DNA of 64,000 bases from Neurospora tetraspora (taxonomy: Eukaryota > Ascomycota > Sordariomycetes > Sordariales > Sordariaceae). The notes under the pieces were generated by a model. It was not told the DNA's origin. It was given only the letters and a program-made list of their open reading frames with translations, and ran no database searches. A program made the position numbers and the translations under genes. Shown here in pieces: positions 11,844 to 24,844 of this stretch. The stretch is taken from contig NW_026944388.1 in the NCBI RefSeq assembly GCF_033439725.1, positions 310,001-374,000 on the forward strand, given 5' to 3'. How positions within the stretch are numbered: the stretch's first letter is position 1; each line of letters starts with the position of its first letter.

Positions 11844-14823
11844 GTCGGAAAATGGTCGAGGATCTGGTAGAAATCAACGAGGAGCGGCGATGGCGATGAT
11901 TGGGGGAGGAGCAGCGCAGAGACCCTCCTTGGCGAAGCAGGCCCCACTATGAGCAGCTGTTGAAACGATGGGGTGAGGCAGTGATTGTACGTGAGCGTCT
12001 GCGGTTGCGATTTCCAGCGGACTTTGACTGGAAACTGAATGAAGCTTGCAAGAAGGAGAAAGACCCAACCGATCAAACTCGGGGAGATGCAGACTTCTTA
12101 TTGCAAGAACGAAAGATGCGACGGAAGAAGATTGCTCGAGTCTCGGCCACGTTCTTGTAGCTCGTTTTAGTTATTATAGGCGGGCGGGCGCAATGCGGTA
12201 GCGCAGGATGGGATGGCAAACGGAGGCCGTTCGGTGGAGCGGACTCGCTGAGAGTACAAGACGGTTGGGTGCACAGATAAACTTTGCGCCCACGAGATGG
12301 AAGGAACCTAACGTCAATGGAACCTTCGAAGATGGCTGTAGATTCCGGCGTGTATCGAGAGCCTAGATACGCGATCGTAATGAGCCGGCGACAGCAACTG
12401 AAGCCAGGGACGATGACGATGCGGAGACGGGGGACGAGGATGGCTCGATGCGAACGGTGGAGGACAGGGATGATGGGTTGGTGACGGTCAAGTAACCGAC
12501 AAGGGAACTAAAAAGAAGGGGAATTCAAACAGTGAGAAAGTCAAGAAAGACGGGATGGGATGGAAAATGGCCGTAAAACCAAAAGGAGAAGCCCCGATAT
12601 TCACAACAGCCTGTCCGAAGAGATGACTTGTCTGGGACTCTTCTGCGATGGTGTTGTTCGGTGGGAGAAGGTAAGGAGAAGTGGAAGCTGAGGGAGAGAC
12701 GGGGGAGCTCTGAAAGTTGCGACGAGGAGGGGAAGACGGGGATTTTTGATGGTGCCATCTTCCTGGGATTGGCGGGCAGGCAGCCACTGAGACGCGAGGA
12801 AGGGGACAGAATGCAGAGCGGAGGAGGGGCGCGGGACGAACTCCAGGTTGGATCACGGGCGATTCGATTCGCATCCGTAGCGACCAGAGTATAAAGACTG
12901 GCCGTCGCCGTCTTCCTCTAGGGCCTGTTCTCGTCATCAACCCCCACTCTTTGGTAACTCTACAACCTGCCTTAGCAATTTCAAAGGGAAAGAAACATGC
13001 AAGTTTTGGGTGTTTTGGTGTTGTGCTTTCCAAGGACTGTGTAACAGTCTGGAGAACTACCTCTAATCAAGGCATCTGTGGAGTAAATGGACGCCGGATG
13101 TATCGACGGGACGTATCGAGACTATCGACCAGCGAGGCGCTAAGGTAGGTACCTGTTTATAGCTTAATACCACAGATACGTAATATAAATCTTCCCGTCC
13201 ATCAACTTGCGGATTGTCTGTCATATTCTCATCAATTTGATCCTGAAGTAGTATGTTGTACGGAGGGGTCGGGAGGAGGATTGTTGGCTCACGGCCCGGG
13301 GGCTGGAGGCAAGGCGCCAAAGTAACCAACCACAGAGATATTGATCCCCAAGAGGTTCAAGGTTCAGGCCTTCGGTTTGGTCCCCTCTTCCATTCTCCAA
13401 CTGGAAGCTTTCCTTTCCCCTCGAGATCATCCATGCGACTGTGCCGACCCTGGCATTGTCCCTCCCGTGTTCTTGGAACGAAAGATGAATTTACCAGCCC
13501 TACGTACCTCTTCAGGGCTGCGAGGTCCTCTCTTAATATTGTAGACTCTAATGAGAGATCAAGACAAAAAATTTGGCGTCGTTCTTCCCTCTGGATGGTT
13601 TTCCAAAAGGGTGATCGAACGCGTGGGTAGACCGGGGTGATACTTGCAGTCAATGCATGACCCGACTCGCCCTTCATCTCATCAGTCCGCCCAACACGTG
13701 CCAATGGAGCACGACGGAACGGCCAGCTGGGCTGATCTGTCATCGCGGAACACTTTGACGCATCATTGTGAGAATGAGGGGTTGGCAATCTGTCCAGCAA
13801 AGTCCCAATAGTATTATGCTTTCTTCGGGAGCGGTCATGGCAGACAAGAATGACAAACAAAGGGGTTTACGGCAGCCGCCTTTTCGCACAATAGGTCGTT
13901 GATAATTTCCAGATATTGACATCTTAAACTAAACCCAGTCGAGTAACAGTACGGCCTTTGTATGTGGGGTTGGATCGAGTGGATTCACTGAACTCCAGTT
14001 GTGTAACCGCTGAATAGACAACAATTGGTAGTCAAAATCCAGCTTAAACGGACAGTCCCATCGCAACGTTTTTTGTTGGATCTGTGTGATTCTGTCTGGG
14101 CCAGTCCCCTGAATCCCCGTCCAACAACCTGGAAACGATAAGGCCAACTCGGGGAAGCACGCTGGCGGTCAAGGCACCCACGCTTCTCACCCCACAAAGA
14201 GCCTCAACCGCGCGGAGCATGGAGTTCCAGGGACCCGACAGCGCACTTCGATGCTAGAACCAGATTTACCAGCAGCTACGATCATCTGCTGAACCGCGTA
14301 ACAACCCGCCGTTCTTCCGATTCCATTTCCATTTCAAGTTCAGTTCAGTTCAGTATCCCTTCAACCCCAGAATTCTACTCGAGTTTCGACCTTCGACAAC
14401 CTTCACTTCAAGTCTCCCAGAGCCTTGACCCAAATATTGACCCTTCACCGGATCAGAATCTAGGTCCCAGTTTCATCGAACCTGAAAAGTCCAGAAACTA
14501 TATCCATCGCGAACTCCATCCCTGGTTTTGTGCTAGGAAAGCAACAGCAAGATATGGATTTGTTAATGCGTGGACTCCCCTAAACCCCGGAGGACCCCCT
14601 TTGTCACCCACCCGATAACCAAACAATTCCCCGGAGATTTATATGCGCCAACATCCAACTTTGTTCCGTGACCATTGTCACACCTCCGGACTAGCAAGGT
14701 GCATCCGCTTTACCGCAAAGAAAAGGAAACTCAACCACAACCCGGCCAATCTTTATCATTCCTAGAGACTTCGACACACCACCCACCCTTAAACCTCGCT
14801 TGCTTGCATCATCGGCTTGCAAA
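11844..14823. other. 3-kb shared upstream region of divergent genes
   Basis: It lies between the starts of PUB1 (-) and the Mediator-like gene (+). Open frames are short and overlapping on both strands, with no recognisable domain. The last 500 bases before 14824 are C/T-rich, as in fungal 5' leaders. Confidence 0.55.
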
Positions 14824-16207
14824 ATGACCGCTCCAGCCCCCACGAGGCCAAACCTCAACCTGGATGAGTTGGATCGGCTGTACAACAATGTGGTAAGCAG
14901 GACTGGATCTACCTTCACAATCAATCGGGTCGGGCTAACATGCGCCGTCGTAGCTTGTTGAAACTGGCAAGATCTTCAAAGTCCTTGCCAAGGAGGGTGG
15001 TAGCTCGGTTGCCGAGTTGCCTGCTGCGAATACCAGCCGTATCCAGTACAATATCGAGGAGTTTAATGCCACCTTAGATGAGGTCGAGTTCGAGATCGTA
15101 AGTTTGAAAGATATTGGTTGCCCTGAGCTACGGGCTAACTTGAAGAAAAAGGTGCAAGCCAAGGCCGCCATCTTGAGGGATCTGAACAAAGTACGGGAAA
15201 AGCGCAATCCACCGCCGGTACCGGTACCGGCACCAAAACCGGCGTCTCTCTCGGCCCCAACAGCGCCCATGGCACCCAAGGCTCCCAAGGCTCCAATGGC
15301 TCCAATGGCCCCCATGACCGTCGGTATTCCGCCAGGTCCCAGCCCCCCTCAACCTCAACCCGGGAAGCCGCCTCTTAACAAGTCGGTGGCTCCCATCCCT
15401 GATATGGGACTCGATCTTACCGCCTCTCCCGTGGCCAAGCACTCCCCGAGCCCGAAGCTGGTGAAGACCAATCCGAAGAACTCGCCTCGGCCGGGCGCCG
15501 CGCGCCCTGTTAGTGTACCTCCGAAGAAGGATTCCAAGGTCCCGCCAGGTCAAGCCTCCCGACTAGCACATGCGGCAACCGCAGCATCACAGGCTCCTCG
15601 ATCAGCAAGCGCAGCGCCCCAAGCCCCCCATCCAGTTCACAACGCCAAGTCTGCGGTCCTTCATGGTGGGAATCCGGGATCTGGTCCAATCGCGCCGCCT
15701 AATCACATCAACATCCCGAACCAACCTCATCATCAGACCGTGTCAGGGCCGCAACCACCTCAGCCAACGCAGGGACCTCAAGGGACGTTCCACGCTCCAC
15801 CCCCCGCTACAGCCAAAGCCCCAGCATCAGTACCAGCACCAGGAGCCGAAGCTCTCTTCACAAACATGACCTTCTCCCTGGCACCTGCCCCGGGAGAAGG
15901 GCCGAAACAGAACCACCAACCAGCCGCCAACATGACGAATGCTCCACACCCACCCGCTCCGAATGTAGGTCAAGCACCGGTACCCCCGAACGCCAACACC
16001 AACGGAGGAGGAGAGGACGCCAACATGTCCAACGCGGAGATCTTCGACCTTGGATCAGGAAGCATGGACAACATGGAGGACATCAACTACGACCTGGGCG
16101 GAGAAGGCGGCGACAATAGCAATTTCAACGATCTCTACTTCAGCAGCGGCGGCGATGACACCACACAGAACACGGAGTTTGACAGCTCGAATTACTACAA
16201 CTTTTAG
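14824..16207 (+). CDS. Possible Mediator tail subunit (Med2-like)
   Basis: Proposed exons are 14824-14892, 14954-15097 and 15152-16207 (422 residues). The first ATG follows a leader and gives MTAPAPTRPNLNLDELDRLY. Intron 1 is clear (GTAAGC, GCTAAC, TAG). Intron 2 (54 nt) has GTAAGT, GGGCTAAC and an AAG acceptor, and is also open in frame. Residues 10-95 form a helical, conserved-looking domain ending in IEEFNATLDEVEFEIV and AKAAILRDLNKVREK. The remainder is Pro/Ala/Gln/Asn-rich and ends in an acidic Asp/Asn/Ser/Tyr-rich tail. The small helical head plus a long disordered tail resembles fungal Med2-type Mediator tail subunits, which link activators to RNA polymerase II. That name is from general resemblance only; a different nuclear protein is possible. 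Confidence 0.72.
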
Positions 16208-17386
16208 GAGGTGGTTTAGGATACGGTCGAACGCCAGTTGAAGAAGCATTGGATAGGAGTCGAGGAGAAGCATAGGGAGGCTGAGGAGTCGGGTCAGGTT
16301 GAGCCGGTCAAGTTGAGAAGGTCACTAAGGCTCACGACGACACTTCAACGGAGAAGGATATGATATGGAAAGAGAAGAGAGGGGGCTAAAGGAAATGGAT
16401 GGCGTTTTCGAGATGGCTTTTTAATGGGGTAAATACGATACGATACCACTTGGGGTTCACGCGTACTATTGGGGACATCTTTACAGCGACTTCGGCATGT
16501 CCAAGGATGAACGCGTTGCCGACGATCTCTAAAGGAGAGGGAGGGAGGGGATGGCGATGGGACCTAATACCTCGGTATGGCATAGGATACAACTAAGAGC
16601 GAGAGACGGACGACGTGATGATTATCTTTGGTGGTAGCAGCGACATAGGAAAATGAGACTGGTGGCCTAATTGAAACACACAGTCATCATCAATCAGGTA
16701 CACAAAGTGAAGCGAGCACCGCGTTGTGCTGTGAAAGGACAGACCGTTGTCATCGCCATGATACGTTCAGGTCACTTTGCTTGACTGTACCGATCAAAGG
16801 AATGATTTTAACTCTCTCTGTTATCGTATATCCACCACATATTGGCTTCTTGTCAACTTGGGTCACCTCACGCGGCACTTCCAATCTCGTCGTCCTGTGC
16901 TCCATAGGTCGGTCTCCTAAGAACACACTTTCACCATAAAGTTCTCGAGACACTCGTTCATTTAGAGCAAGAGTCCTGCACCAGCGACAGTGTGTATAGA
17001 TTATACATGACGAAGTATAGGAAAGAGGTAGAAGACATAAGGCCGCGTTAGAGTGGTCAGCATTGGCTGCTTTGGCTTGGTCATATTTCCACGTTTCCGT
17101 GGGCTGACCTCTCCCAAAGAATTTGTAGCTTGGGAGATATCATTTAAGCTCTTCCGGTGAATTCAGGAGGCGCTTTGAAGTAAGTGGGCTTGAGGAAGTG
17201 CAGGGTAGGCAGCAATCACCAGCATCAACACCTCTACGCAATCAAGGACGAGGACGGTAACAAAACCGGACGGACGTCCATTGACCAAGTCACGAAGGAA
17301 TCGATGTTGACGACGTATTTCCTCACTTGCCAGTCTCACATCCTCAAATGCTGTTCAAGACTTCAAATGAGGTAGCAATCATCTAT

Positions 17387-17414
17387 CGTCTCCCGTCTCC
17401 CGTCTCCCGTCTCT
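17387..17414. repeat. Tandem heptamer CGTCTCC x4
   Basis: There are four head-to-tail copies of CGTCTCC, the last with a final T. It is intergenic, and no function is indicated. Confidence 0.85.
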
Positions 17415-18294
17415 GCCGGTCATGGTCACCGCCAACGGCAAGATCATGATCTTGATCTTGACCTCCTCCCATCTACGTCCCCAAAGCAATGTCATATGTT
17501 AGTGAGCCACCTCCCCTTTCCCGCATGCTCGCCCGTAAAGGCTTGTCTTTGTCTAACAACCAGACCTACCTCCGAGATTCTCATGTCGATCACCCGTAGA
17601 TCACCACCCCCTTCAACGCTCTTTCATTGAACAATCCCAACTACCCTAAACCCACCTCATTGACACTGCTAAGGAAGCTTGTCCAATTCAAGCATTGAGC
17701 TATGTAACAAGCTAAATAATAGACGCCTTTCGTCATACGTACCGTGCATATTGCTTTTGTCATTTGTGCAGTGTCGGTCGGTACCTGCTCGACCTGCTGC
17801 ATCATCCTATGCGTATATCACGACGGTATGCCATGCCATGCCATGTCCTGTCGAATAGAAACGTGACGGGCAATTAATACATGGACGTCAATGTGAGGAA
17901 CATTCGAAGTCTGCTTTGAGACGACACATCAGCGGTACCCTTCCACAGTTGCCAGTTTAATCTTACACTCCATTAAACAAGGTTACATCTAGCTACCTAC
18001 ATTATTTCGGTGTCACACGATCTCTCAGTGTCCGAGTGTCCGAGTGTCAGTTCATCAGGTGAATTGATGATTCCCAGATTCAGTTGCTCAGGAACATATT
18101 GATTCACCGTTCCCATCCCTGCTTGTGCACCATTACTCATTTCCTTGCTTTCCGTCCTTCTTCCTGGCCAATTCTTCAGCGCCTCCTAGAATAAAGTGAA
18201 TCACAGATTGAACAGCAGAAAAGACACTCAGTTTCTTTAGTATAACCAACACCAAGCTCAGGTAAGTGGTATTATGCTATGTACACAAACAAAA

Positions 18295-18315
18295 TGTGTG
18301 TGTGTGTGTGTGTGT
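18295..18315. repeat. (TG)n microsatellite, about 10 units
   Basis: An uninterrupted TG dinucleotide run lies in the 3' flank of the OPY1-like gene. It is an ordinary microsatellite. Confidence 0.9.
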
Positions 18316-18732
18316 CCCCTTTCCTGCTTCCTTCATGGTAGTCGTAAGTCGTTCCCAAGTAAGCAATAGTGGTTGGTAACATGAAAAAGACAAACAACGG
18401 GTTCGAACAAAAAAAGATGGAAAGAACCAAACCCGCTGTATGAACACCCTAGTTTTCGGCTAGCACCAACGGTTTGGCGAAAGAGGAAAAGCAGGTCAGA
18501 CAGAGAACAAAAGTAAAAAGGGTTAGAGTTTGATGAGACGAGAAACCTATCCAGGCTTCATCGTCGCATCGGGTATTTCCAAGAAACCGCCAAAACAAAA
18601 GTAAACAATAAACAACGAATGTGTCCGTCCGTCCGTCCAACCATGTCCGTCAACACCATTCCAATTCCAAACCCCATCTAGAAGTCATTTTTTGATTCGC
18701 CCAGCAATGCAATGTGAAACAGCCTCGACAAA

Positions 18733-20056
18733 TCATGCGGACGGGCGAGGCTGATGGTCGGTGGTCGCATTCGCTGTCGATGCTGCCGCCTTTGACTCCA
18801 ATTCCCTCCTCTTTGCCAGTAGACTCTTGAAAGCACCCAGACACTGAACGAGCTCCTCCTCGTTTTGGGCGCAAAATCGATAGCTCTTCTCGTCCGTGAT
18901 GATTTGCAAGCAATGGGCCTTGGACTTGCTTAGCGGATCGATGTCCACAACGTTGACGATTGACGAGAAAGCGACGACGAAGAGAACCGAGTACTCGGAT
19001 GCGTCCTTGTACAGAATGAGATTTCTTGGTCGTAAGACTGCCCATGATTTCTTCCATTGCTTGACGCCACGTTTACTGCGGAGGAATCGCAACCATCCCT
19101 GCCAAATAATCCGATCCGGGTCTTGCTCGAGGTTGATGCCGCTAGATTGGCTAATGTTCATCGCTCCTGGGGTCATGGGGGCACCCTGTGCCTGTGCTGC
19201 TCGTACTCGTGCTTGTGATACGGATTGAGACCGCGCACACAAACTTTCGATTGTTGCGCCCGGTATCCGTTGGAAATCCGAATCGGAGAAGTCGGAATGC
19301 GACGCAAGTTCTGTCTCCGACATTCCCGATGATTCAATGGCCGATGGACGTCGTCCGCCAGGAGATGCCAGGATCCGTACAGGAGGCTCGAGGGGTTCCG
19401 GTGAGCTCGAAGCAAGTCGTTCCCGATCAGTGGCAGGGGCGTAGTTGAGATCGGATTGTCGTCGGGGAGGTGGGCTGGCCAAGAATAGTTCCTCCTCTTC
19501 CTCCTCTATCCTGGCATCCTTCCTGATCAAGTCAACCCACTCCTGGGCATCCTGCAAAGTCGGAGCTTGGAAATGGAAGTTCTTTGCGGGCGAAAACAGG
19601 CCAAAGACGTTTGGGCGTTTCTGCTTTGGGTCTTTGAGGAAAGTGACGGCCGTCAGATCCGACAGGTAGATTTTGTGTCGAAGCTTCTCCTCTTTATCCG
19701 ATTTGTAGATGGACAGAGTGTTGGGGCGCAAGACGAGATAAATAGTCCTCCAAGCCTGTACCGCGACGGTGAGATACAGCCCGGTACTAAACGATGCCCA
19801 TAACAGGCCAAAGACGTACCTTGGTTTTTGAGGTGCGCTTTTGCACATAGCCGCTCTTGAGAACACGGTCGAACTCGAAGCTTCCGTTCTGGTTGACGGG
19901 CGAAAATGTCTCGCCGGCAAGATTACTCCTTAGTCGGACAGCTGTAGATGGAGGCGGCATAGGGATAGACGAAGGCGGGATGGCGACGCTGACGCGGCGA
20001 CCTTGAGTTGGGGCGGTAGCCGAAGAGACCGGAGGCTGAGTGTACATTTCGGTCAT
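18733..20056 (-). CDS. OPY1: Two-PH-domain protein, OPY1-like
   Basis: Exons are 20056-19820 and 19755-18733 (419 residues). The only ATG in frame near the 5' end is at 20056 (MTEMYTQPP). A PH domain begins at VLKSGYVQKRTSKTK, where the intron falls, and continues with AWRTIYLVLRPNTLSIYKSD to the helix DAQEWVDLIRKDA. A Ser/Pro/Arg/Glu-rich linker follows. The second PH domain runs from IIWQGWLRFLRSKRGVKQWK to the C-terminal helix EEELVQCLGAFKSLLAKR. Two PH domains with little else is the architecture of yeast Opy1, a phosphoinositide-binding protein linked to PI(4,5)P2 regulation and pheromone response. The intron sits inside the first PH domain between the basic loop and the W-R-T strand, and its phase is consistent. 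Confidence 0.88.
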
Positions 20057-22565
20057 GATGGCGGATGGCACATGTAATTCGATTTAAAAGAGTGCTGCTA
20101 GTAATGATGGTAGTGATGGTGGTGGTGAGTTTGGCGATGGTGATGTCGGTCAGTGTTTGTGATTCGTCGTCGTCGTTGGTAAGCAGAGAAGGAGCGATGT
20201 GTTGTGCTGAAAAGGCGGAAGGGTAATAATGTAAGCGAAGGCAACCCTCGACGGGATGATGGAGGAATTATGAAGCCCAAGGGTAAGGACCGGCGACGTG
20301 CGTGAGGCGGCAGCTGACGAGCAGTGGAAGTGATGTGGAAATGGAAGCAGAAGCAGAAGCCGAAGCAGAAGCAGAAGTAAGCACGCTCCACTACTGTACC
20401 GGGCAGATGACGGAGCAACTGAAGCGAGCCGAGATGCAACCGAACGGACGAAATGGTGCAGCAGCTGGCAGACGGACGGGAAGGTGGAGAAAAGGAGGAT
20501 GCAGCTCACAGCAGCGATGCAGGCCGGCGGGGGAGTAAAATCGTGAGAAGCTTCAAATCATTCAGTTTGAGTTGATGAATGAACCTGGGTGAGTCTGTTT
20601 AGATGAGGTCCGAAACCAGTGTCCACCCAGGCCAGACGGGAATTATTAGTCGGGGTGGAGACTCTGGAGCGTTGCCGGGGCGGCCAATCCGGGCTTCCAT
20701 TTAACTCGATGTGTGTGGAGGAGGAGTTCACGGAGTCTAGTAAGGAAATGGAACCCAGGGCCCGGACCAATGCAAATTCCAGTGGGTGCGACCTGAAGTT
20801 CCAGTGGCAGTTGACCTGGAATTATTCCAACCTAGCTTCTTCAGGGCAACCGACCACACCCTCGTGCTCATCCGTTGAAGGTCTCAAGTTCTTTCCTGGC
20901 TCAGGTGGTACTTTGATGATCAGGACAGAGGCTGAGCTCGCGGTGCCGAGACACTTTGAAACAGTTGAGGATGGCTTGCAGTCAACCTTCCGGTCAACCT
21001 TTCAACTCAGGGGATGGGAGGCACGGCAATGCTCAAGTGTGTCCCATATCAGACTTGAACCCAGGAGTACTATAGGCAATAGTTCTTGACAAGGTAGACG
21101 GCCATGTTTGTGATGCTAATGATGAGTATTTGATAATATGATGAAGCATAGCGGTACGTACCCTCGAGGGCCACAGGTGTCGGCAGGTGGGCGAGCGAGC
21201 GGGGACGGGCCATGTTGCTTCGATGACCTAAATTTAAGCAACAGACGGGGGTGCCTGGGCTTTCTCTTGTTCACAAACCTTCTCATCAATGTGCAATATC
21301 GAAATGAGATGCGCTATCGGCTGGCAATCCAGATCCATCAGGGGCATCAAGTACCGAGGATGCAGTCCATGCCCTATTGTTTGGTGCTTCATCTGGTCGG
21401 TGTCACCGAATGAGTGGTTGTCGAGCATGGGCGGCAACGAGGACTACATAGGTCAGCATTGTTCTCGCCGTTCGAGATGGTTTCAGAGGTCCAACAAGTG
21501 CGACACATCCAGGACATGCAGAAGCTGGAGCCGAACGTTTGAACGTTGACGCTTCCGTTCGTTGGATCCGAACGACTCACCCAAGCAATTCGAAGAGGTG
21601 GAGATGGCATGGGGAGGGTGCAGATGCCTCTTTCTTAACTTCACTCATAAGCGCCAGACGGGCGGCAATGAATGGACTGCAGTCTCAATCGTGTAGTGGT
21701 CTAACCGCAGCGACACCATAATGGGCAACGGCGAGGCTACTACTGAGCACAACTAACAATTCACACCCAATCTCGGCTTGTGTTACAATGTACACAAGTG
21801 CCGACTGGAGACCGGCGTCAACGACGGAGAGCGAAACCGATCCATGGGAGACGAAACTAGCGGAGATTGCACGAGGAGCGAGATTGCCGACATCAAAACA
21901 ACTAATTGAGTTGAGGCATAATTACATATGGAGCACACGGAGCTACATTCGGTTATGGAAACCACCTATGTACTGCCATGCGGATCCCATTCCACTTCCT
22001 GGTCGTTGAAGGTTCCCCGAGCCCTGGCGTCTTCTGGTCTTCTTTGGCTTTTCGATCGAGGTCAATCGATTCTCCTTCCCCAGAGCTTGGCCTACTTGGC
22101 CGTCTTGGCCTGGAAACACCATACCAAGAGAGAAACGTCCAAGAAGGTCTGGAAGCGACCGACCAAAAATGCCGAGATTCGGGGAAGCTGCAGTCTCAGA
22201 GAGTGACACTTCGGGTCACCATGGTCACGATCAGAGTCGTTACTTCCCCATTTACACTTCCAGGCGAGGTAGGTGCCGTCTGACGCTGGGGTAATGGCCA
22301 AGCCTGAGGTGTCCTTCTTTCCTCAAGACAAGTCATATGATGGGAGAAAGCCTTCAAGAGCATCTCAAGACTGCTGAGAGGAAAAGTCGAGCTCGCGTTC
22401 GACGTGACCATCTACACATTATTCACATCTGCTCATTGGATATTTCCAAGTAATCATTACATACTCTTATCAGCTTCTATTCCACTCGTTGTATCGGAAC
22501 TTGCCTCATCAAATTATTCAGCAGTTGAATCAACCCGATCGTTTCACTTGCTCAAATATTCCCTT
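20057..22565. other. 2.5-kb shared upstream region of divergent genes
   Basis: It lies between the starts of the OPY1-like gene (-) and the APH-like gene (+). Open frames are short and unsupported. It includes a GAAGCA hexamer repeat at about 20344-20379. Confidence 0.55.
20344..20379. repeat. Hexamer repeat GAAGCA x6 (imperfect)
   Basis: Six head-to-tail GAAGCA-like units lie about 290 bases upstream of the OPY1-like start codon. One unit reads GAAGCC and the last GAAGTA. Confidence 0.8.
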
Positions 22566-24234
22566 ATGGACCCTGAATCCACCAAGGAGTCGTCTGGGTC
22601 TGGCAAGTCGGTCAAGTCCCGTAAAAACAGTACCGACCAAGCCAAGGTTATTAAAGAATTGCGTGCCAGCACCGCCGCCCTTGCGGTTGCGCGGCTGCTC
22701 CGTGACACAGGGGGTGAGATATCGATAAATATCAGGAAAGAGTTACCGAGTGATAAACAGTATTTCCGATTCGAAGGGGTAATAGATGGTTTGCCCCAAC
22801 ATGCACTACCAACATGCGTGGTCAACGTAGGGCGAGTTCCCAACATTCGAGCCCGCCAGGTAAGTCTTCCAGAATAAGCACAAGAAAGCACCCTCTGTTG
22901 AATCTACAGCTACTGACACCATGTGGCCTCATTTCAGCATGTTATCAGGGAGGCACTCAATCACATGCCTTTACCTGACGAGAAGGCGATACCTGAGCAC
23001 TCCGTTTCACACTACGAAGTACGGGACTATTCACACATGTTTAACGACGGAACAACCATCGCCATTGACAAGATTCCCGGCCTCGGCACCTTGAGTCTCT
23101 GGAACTACATACGAGCCTTAGAGCACTCGAAGGACCGCGAGTCAACAATCCCTGCCGCCGCCAACCCCCTTAGGTATGATATTGGAAACTGGCTCGGGCA
23201 TTTTCACAATTGGGGCTCGGAAGAACAGGTGGTTAAGAAATTACAGGCCATTGTGCGAGGCCCTGATCTCATCGACCAGCATCACAAGTCTATCTTTGAG
23301 GAGCTAAACAAGGCCATTCATCAGCTTCCGAAACGCGCTCATAAAAGCGCTCATAAAACTTTGGACCAAGTCCGCGGCTTGATAAGGGCAAACTATGCCA
23401 TTCCTGGGAAGAGACAATCGTTTCAAATTCTCAATGGCAACTTTGACCTATCCCGGTGAGCATGGCACGGCGGCTGTGTTGTCAATTACTACCAAGGGCA
23501 CTAGAACTGACGTGTTCATCTTGTGTAGCCTCCATATCATGTACTCCCCGCTTGATAAGCGAGACGACCCAAGGCAGTTGCCATCTGTTTACGTTTCCGA
23601 TTGGCGTGATTGTCGTGAAGGACATCCTGCGTTTGACCTCGGTCCGTTGATGGCTGACTTGGTTGTACTCTACAAGCAGAACACCACGCTCGCGGGTGAT
23701 GTGGCCCGGGGATTCATTCAAGGATATTTTGCCAAAGTCAGGAACAACAGTCACCCGGGAAACAAGTTCATATTCCATGTTTTGGTACACATTGGAGTGT
23801 GCATGATCATACGATGCCGTGGTCTTTCTGAGAAAAAGAACGATGACATGGACAAAAAAGTCAAAGACAACGGCAAGGACATCGGTAAAGGCAAACGCAA
23901 ACGCAAGCGAAAGAACGGCAATGGTAACGGCACCGACAATGACAATGGCGATGCCAAACACACAACGACCGGTAACAAGGATCGAGGAATACTCAAATAC
24001 GGACTCCTGATCATGCATCACGCGCTACGTGAAGACAGCCAGTGGTTTTTGGATAAGCCTGTTCTATGCCATCTTTTTGATTTATCTTCTTCTAAACCAG
24101 GACACTCTGGGCCCGACAAGTGGGAGTTAGCCAGGAAATCCGCAGAGAAGAGTGGTGAATCAAGTAGTCAGGTGAGGGAAGAAGGCACTTACGATCCTTG
24201 GGATTGGCATGATTTGGGTACATATACACTCTAA
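22566..24234 (+). CDS. APH/protein-kinase-fold protein with degenerate catalytic loop
   Basis: Exons are 22566-22859, 22938-23455 and 23529-24234 (505 residues). Splice sites are canonical with CTGAC branch sites, and the ATG at 22566 is the only one ahead of the domain. The third exon carries VYVSDWRDCREGHPAFDLG (Asp about 295), followed by LMADLVVLY and a GFIQGYF helix. This matches the metal-binding Asp segment and C-lobe of the aminoglycoside phosphotransferase (APH) superfamily common in filamentous fungi. Where the family has HGD the protein reads NGN (residues 264-266), so the catalytic base is missing. A Lys/Asn/Gly/Asp-rich insertion interrupts the C-lobe at about 370-425. Function is unknown; it may be a pseudokinase. 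The family call rests on motif resemblance only. Confidence 0.75.
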
Positions 24235-24844
24235 GGTTAAGGGAGCATAAGCGGTTCATTGTATATGTATACGTCTCTCATAGCATGCTTTCAGTTTTGA
24301 AAGAAATAACCAAATAGCGACCATAGTTCTCTCAGTCGTTCAGTCACATGGTGTGCCTTACACTTCGAGTTCTGGACAGCAGTTGCCGGTGCCGAACGTG
24401 ATGCTTGTATAACTACTGGAGATGTGAGATATAACGCCGCCATTAGCCGAAGAGGAGACTTAATATGAACTTGGCTATGGTTAGTAGCTCTGTGGACAAT
24501 GATACAGCTCCTCGGCAACTCTATGTCCCGACAATCCAAACAACCACCGTTGAGCCCCTTTTCAGGGGATCATCCACAAAGAACCCTAACCCTTGGGAGT
24601 AAGCACAGCCTGTAAAAACTGCACATGCAACAACAAAAAGTTGAATGAGCACGCATCACATGCACTCACTTTCGAGTGACTCAACCCTCACAAATCAACA
24701 TCGCCACGCTCCTTTTCCAAGACCCAATTTTGAGTTTTAAGGACTGTAGTCCGTGAATTTTGAAAAGCCACCAAACCAAAGACGCCGTTACCAGCAACAT
24801 CAGTCATCACACGTCCTCCCAACTCAAGCACCATCCAAAAGATC
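24235..24844. other. Intergenic region
   Basis: This is the 3' flank of the APH-like gene and the 5' leader of CTU2. The last 100 bases are CA-rich, as in a leader. No gene is seen. Confidence 0.55.

Larger units (their letters stand above)
16208..18732. other. 2.5-kb intergenic region between convergent genes
   Basis: No gene is seen. It holds a four-unit heptamer repeat at 17387-17414 and a TG dinucleotide tract at 18295-18315. Both are listed separately. Confidence 0.55.

Noticed and set aside
12488-13033. 181-codon minus-strand frame in the PUB1/Mediator-like interval
   Set aside because: No domain or conserved pattern; it overlaps competing frames on the other strand.
20619-21089. 156-codon plus-strand frame
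   Set aside because: It lacks a conserved pattern and does not begin with ATG, and no splice signals extend it.
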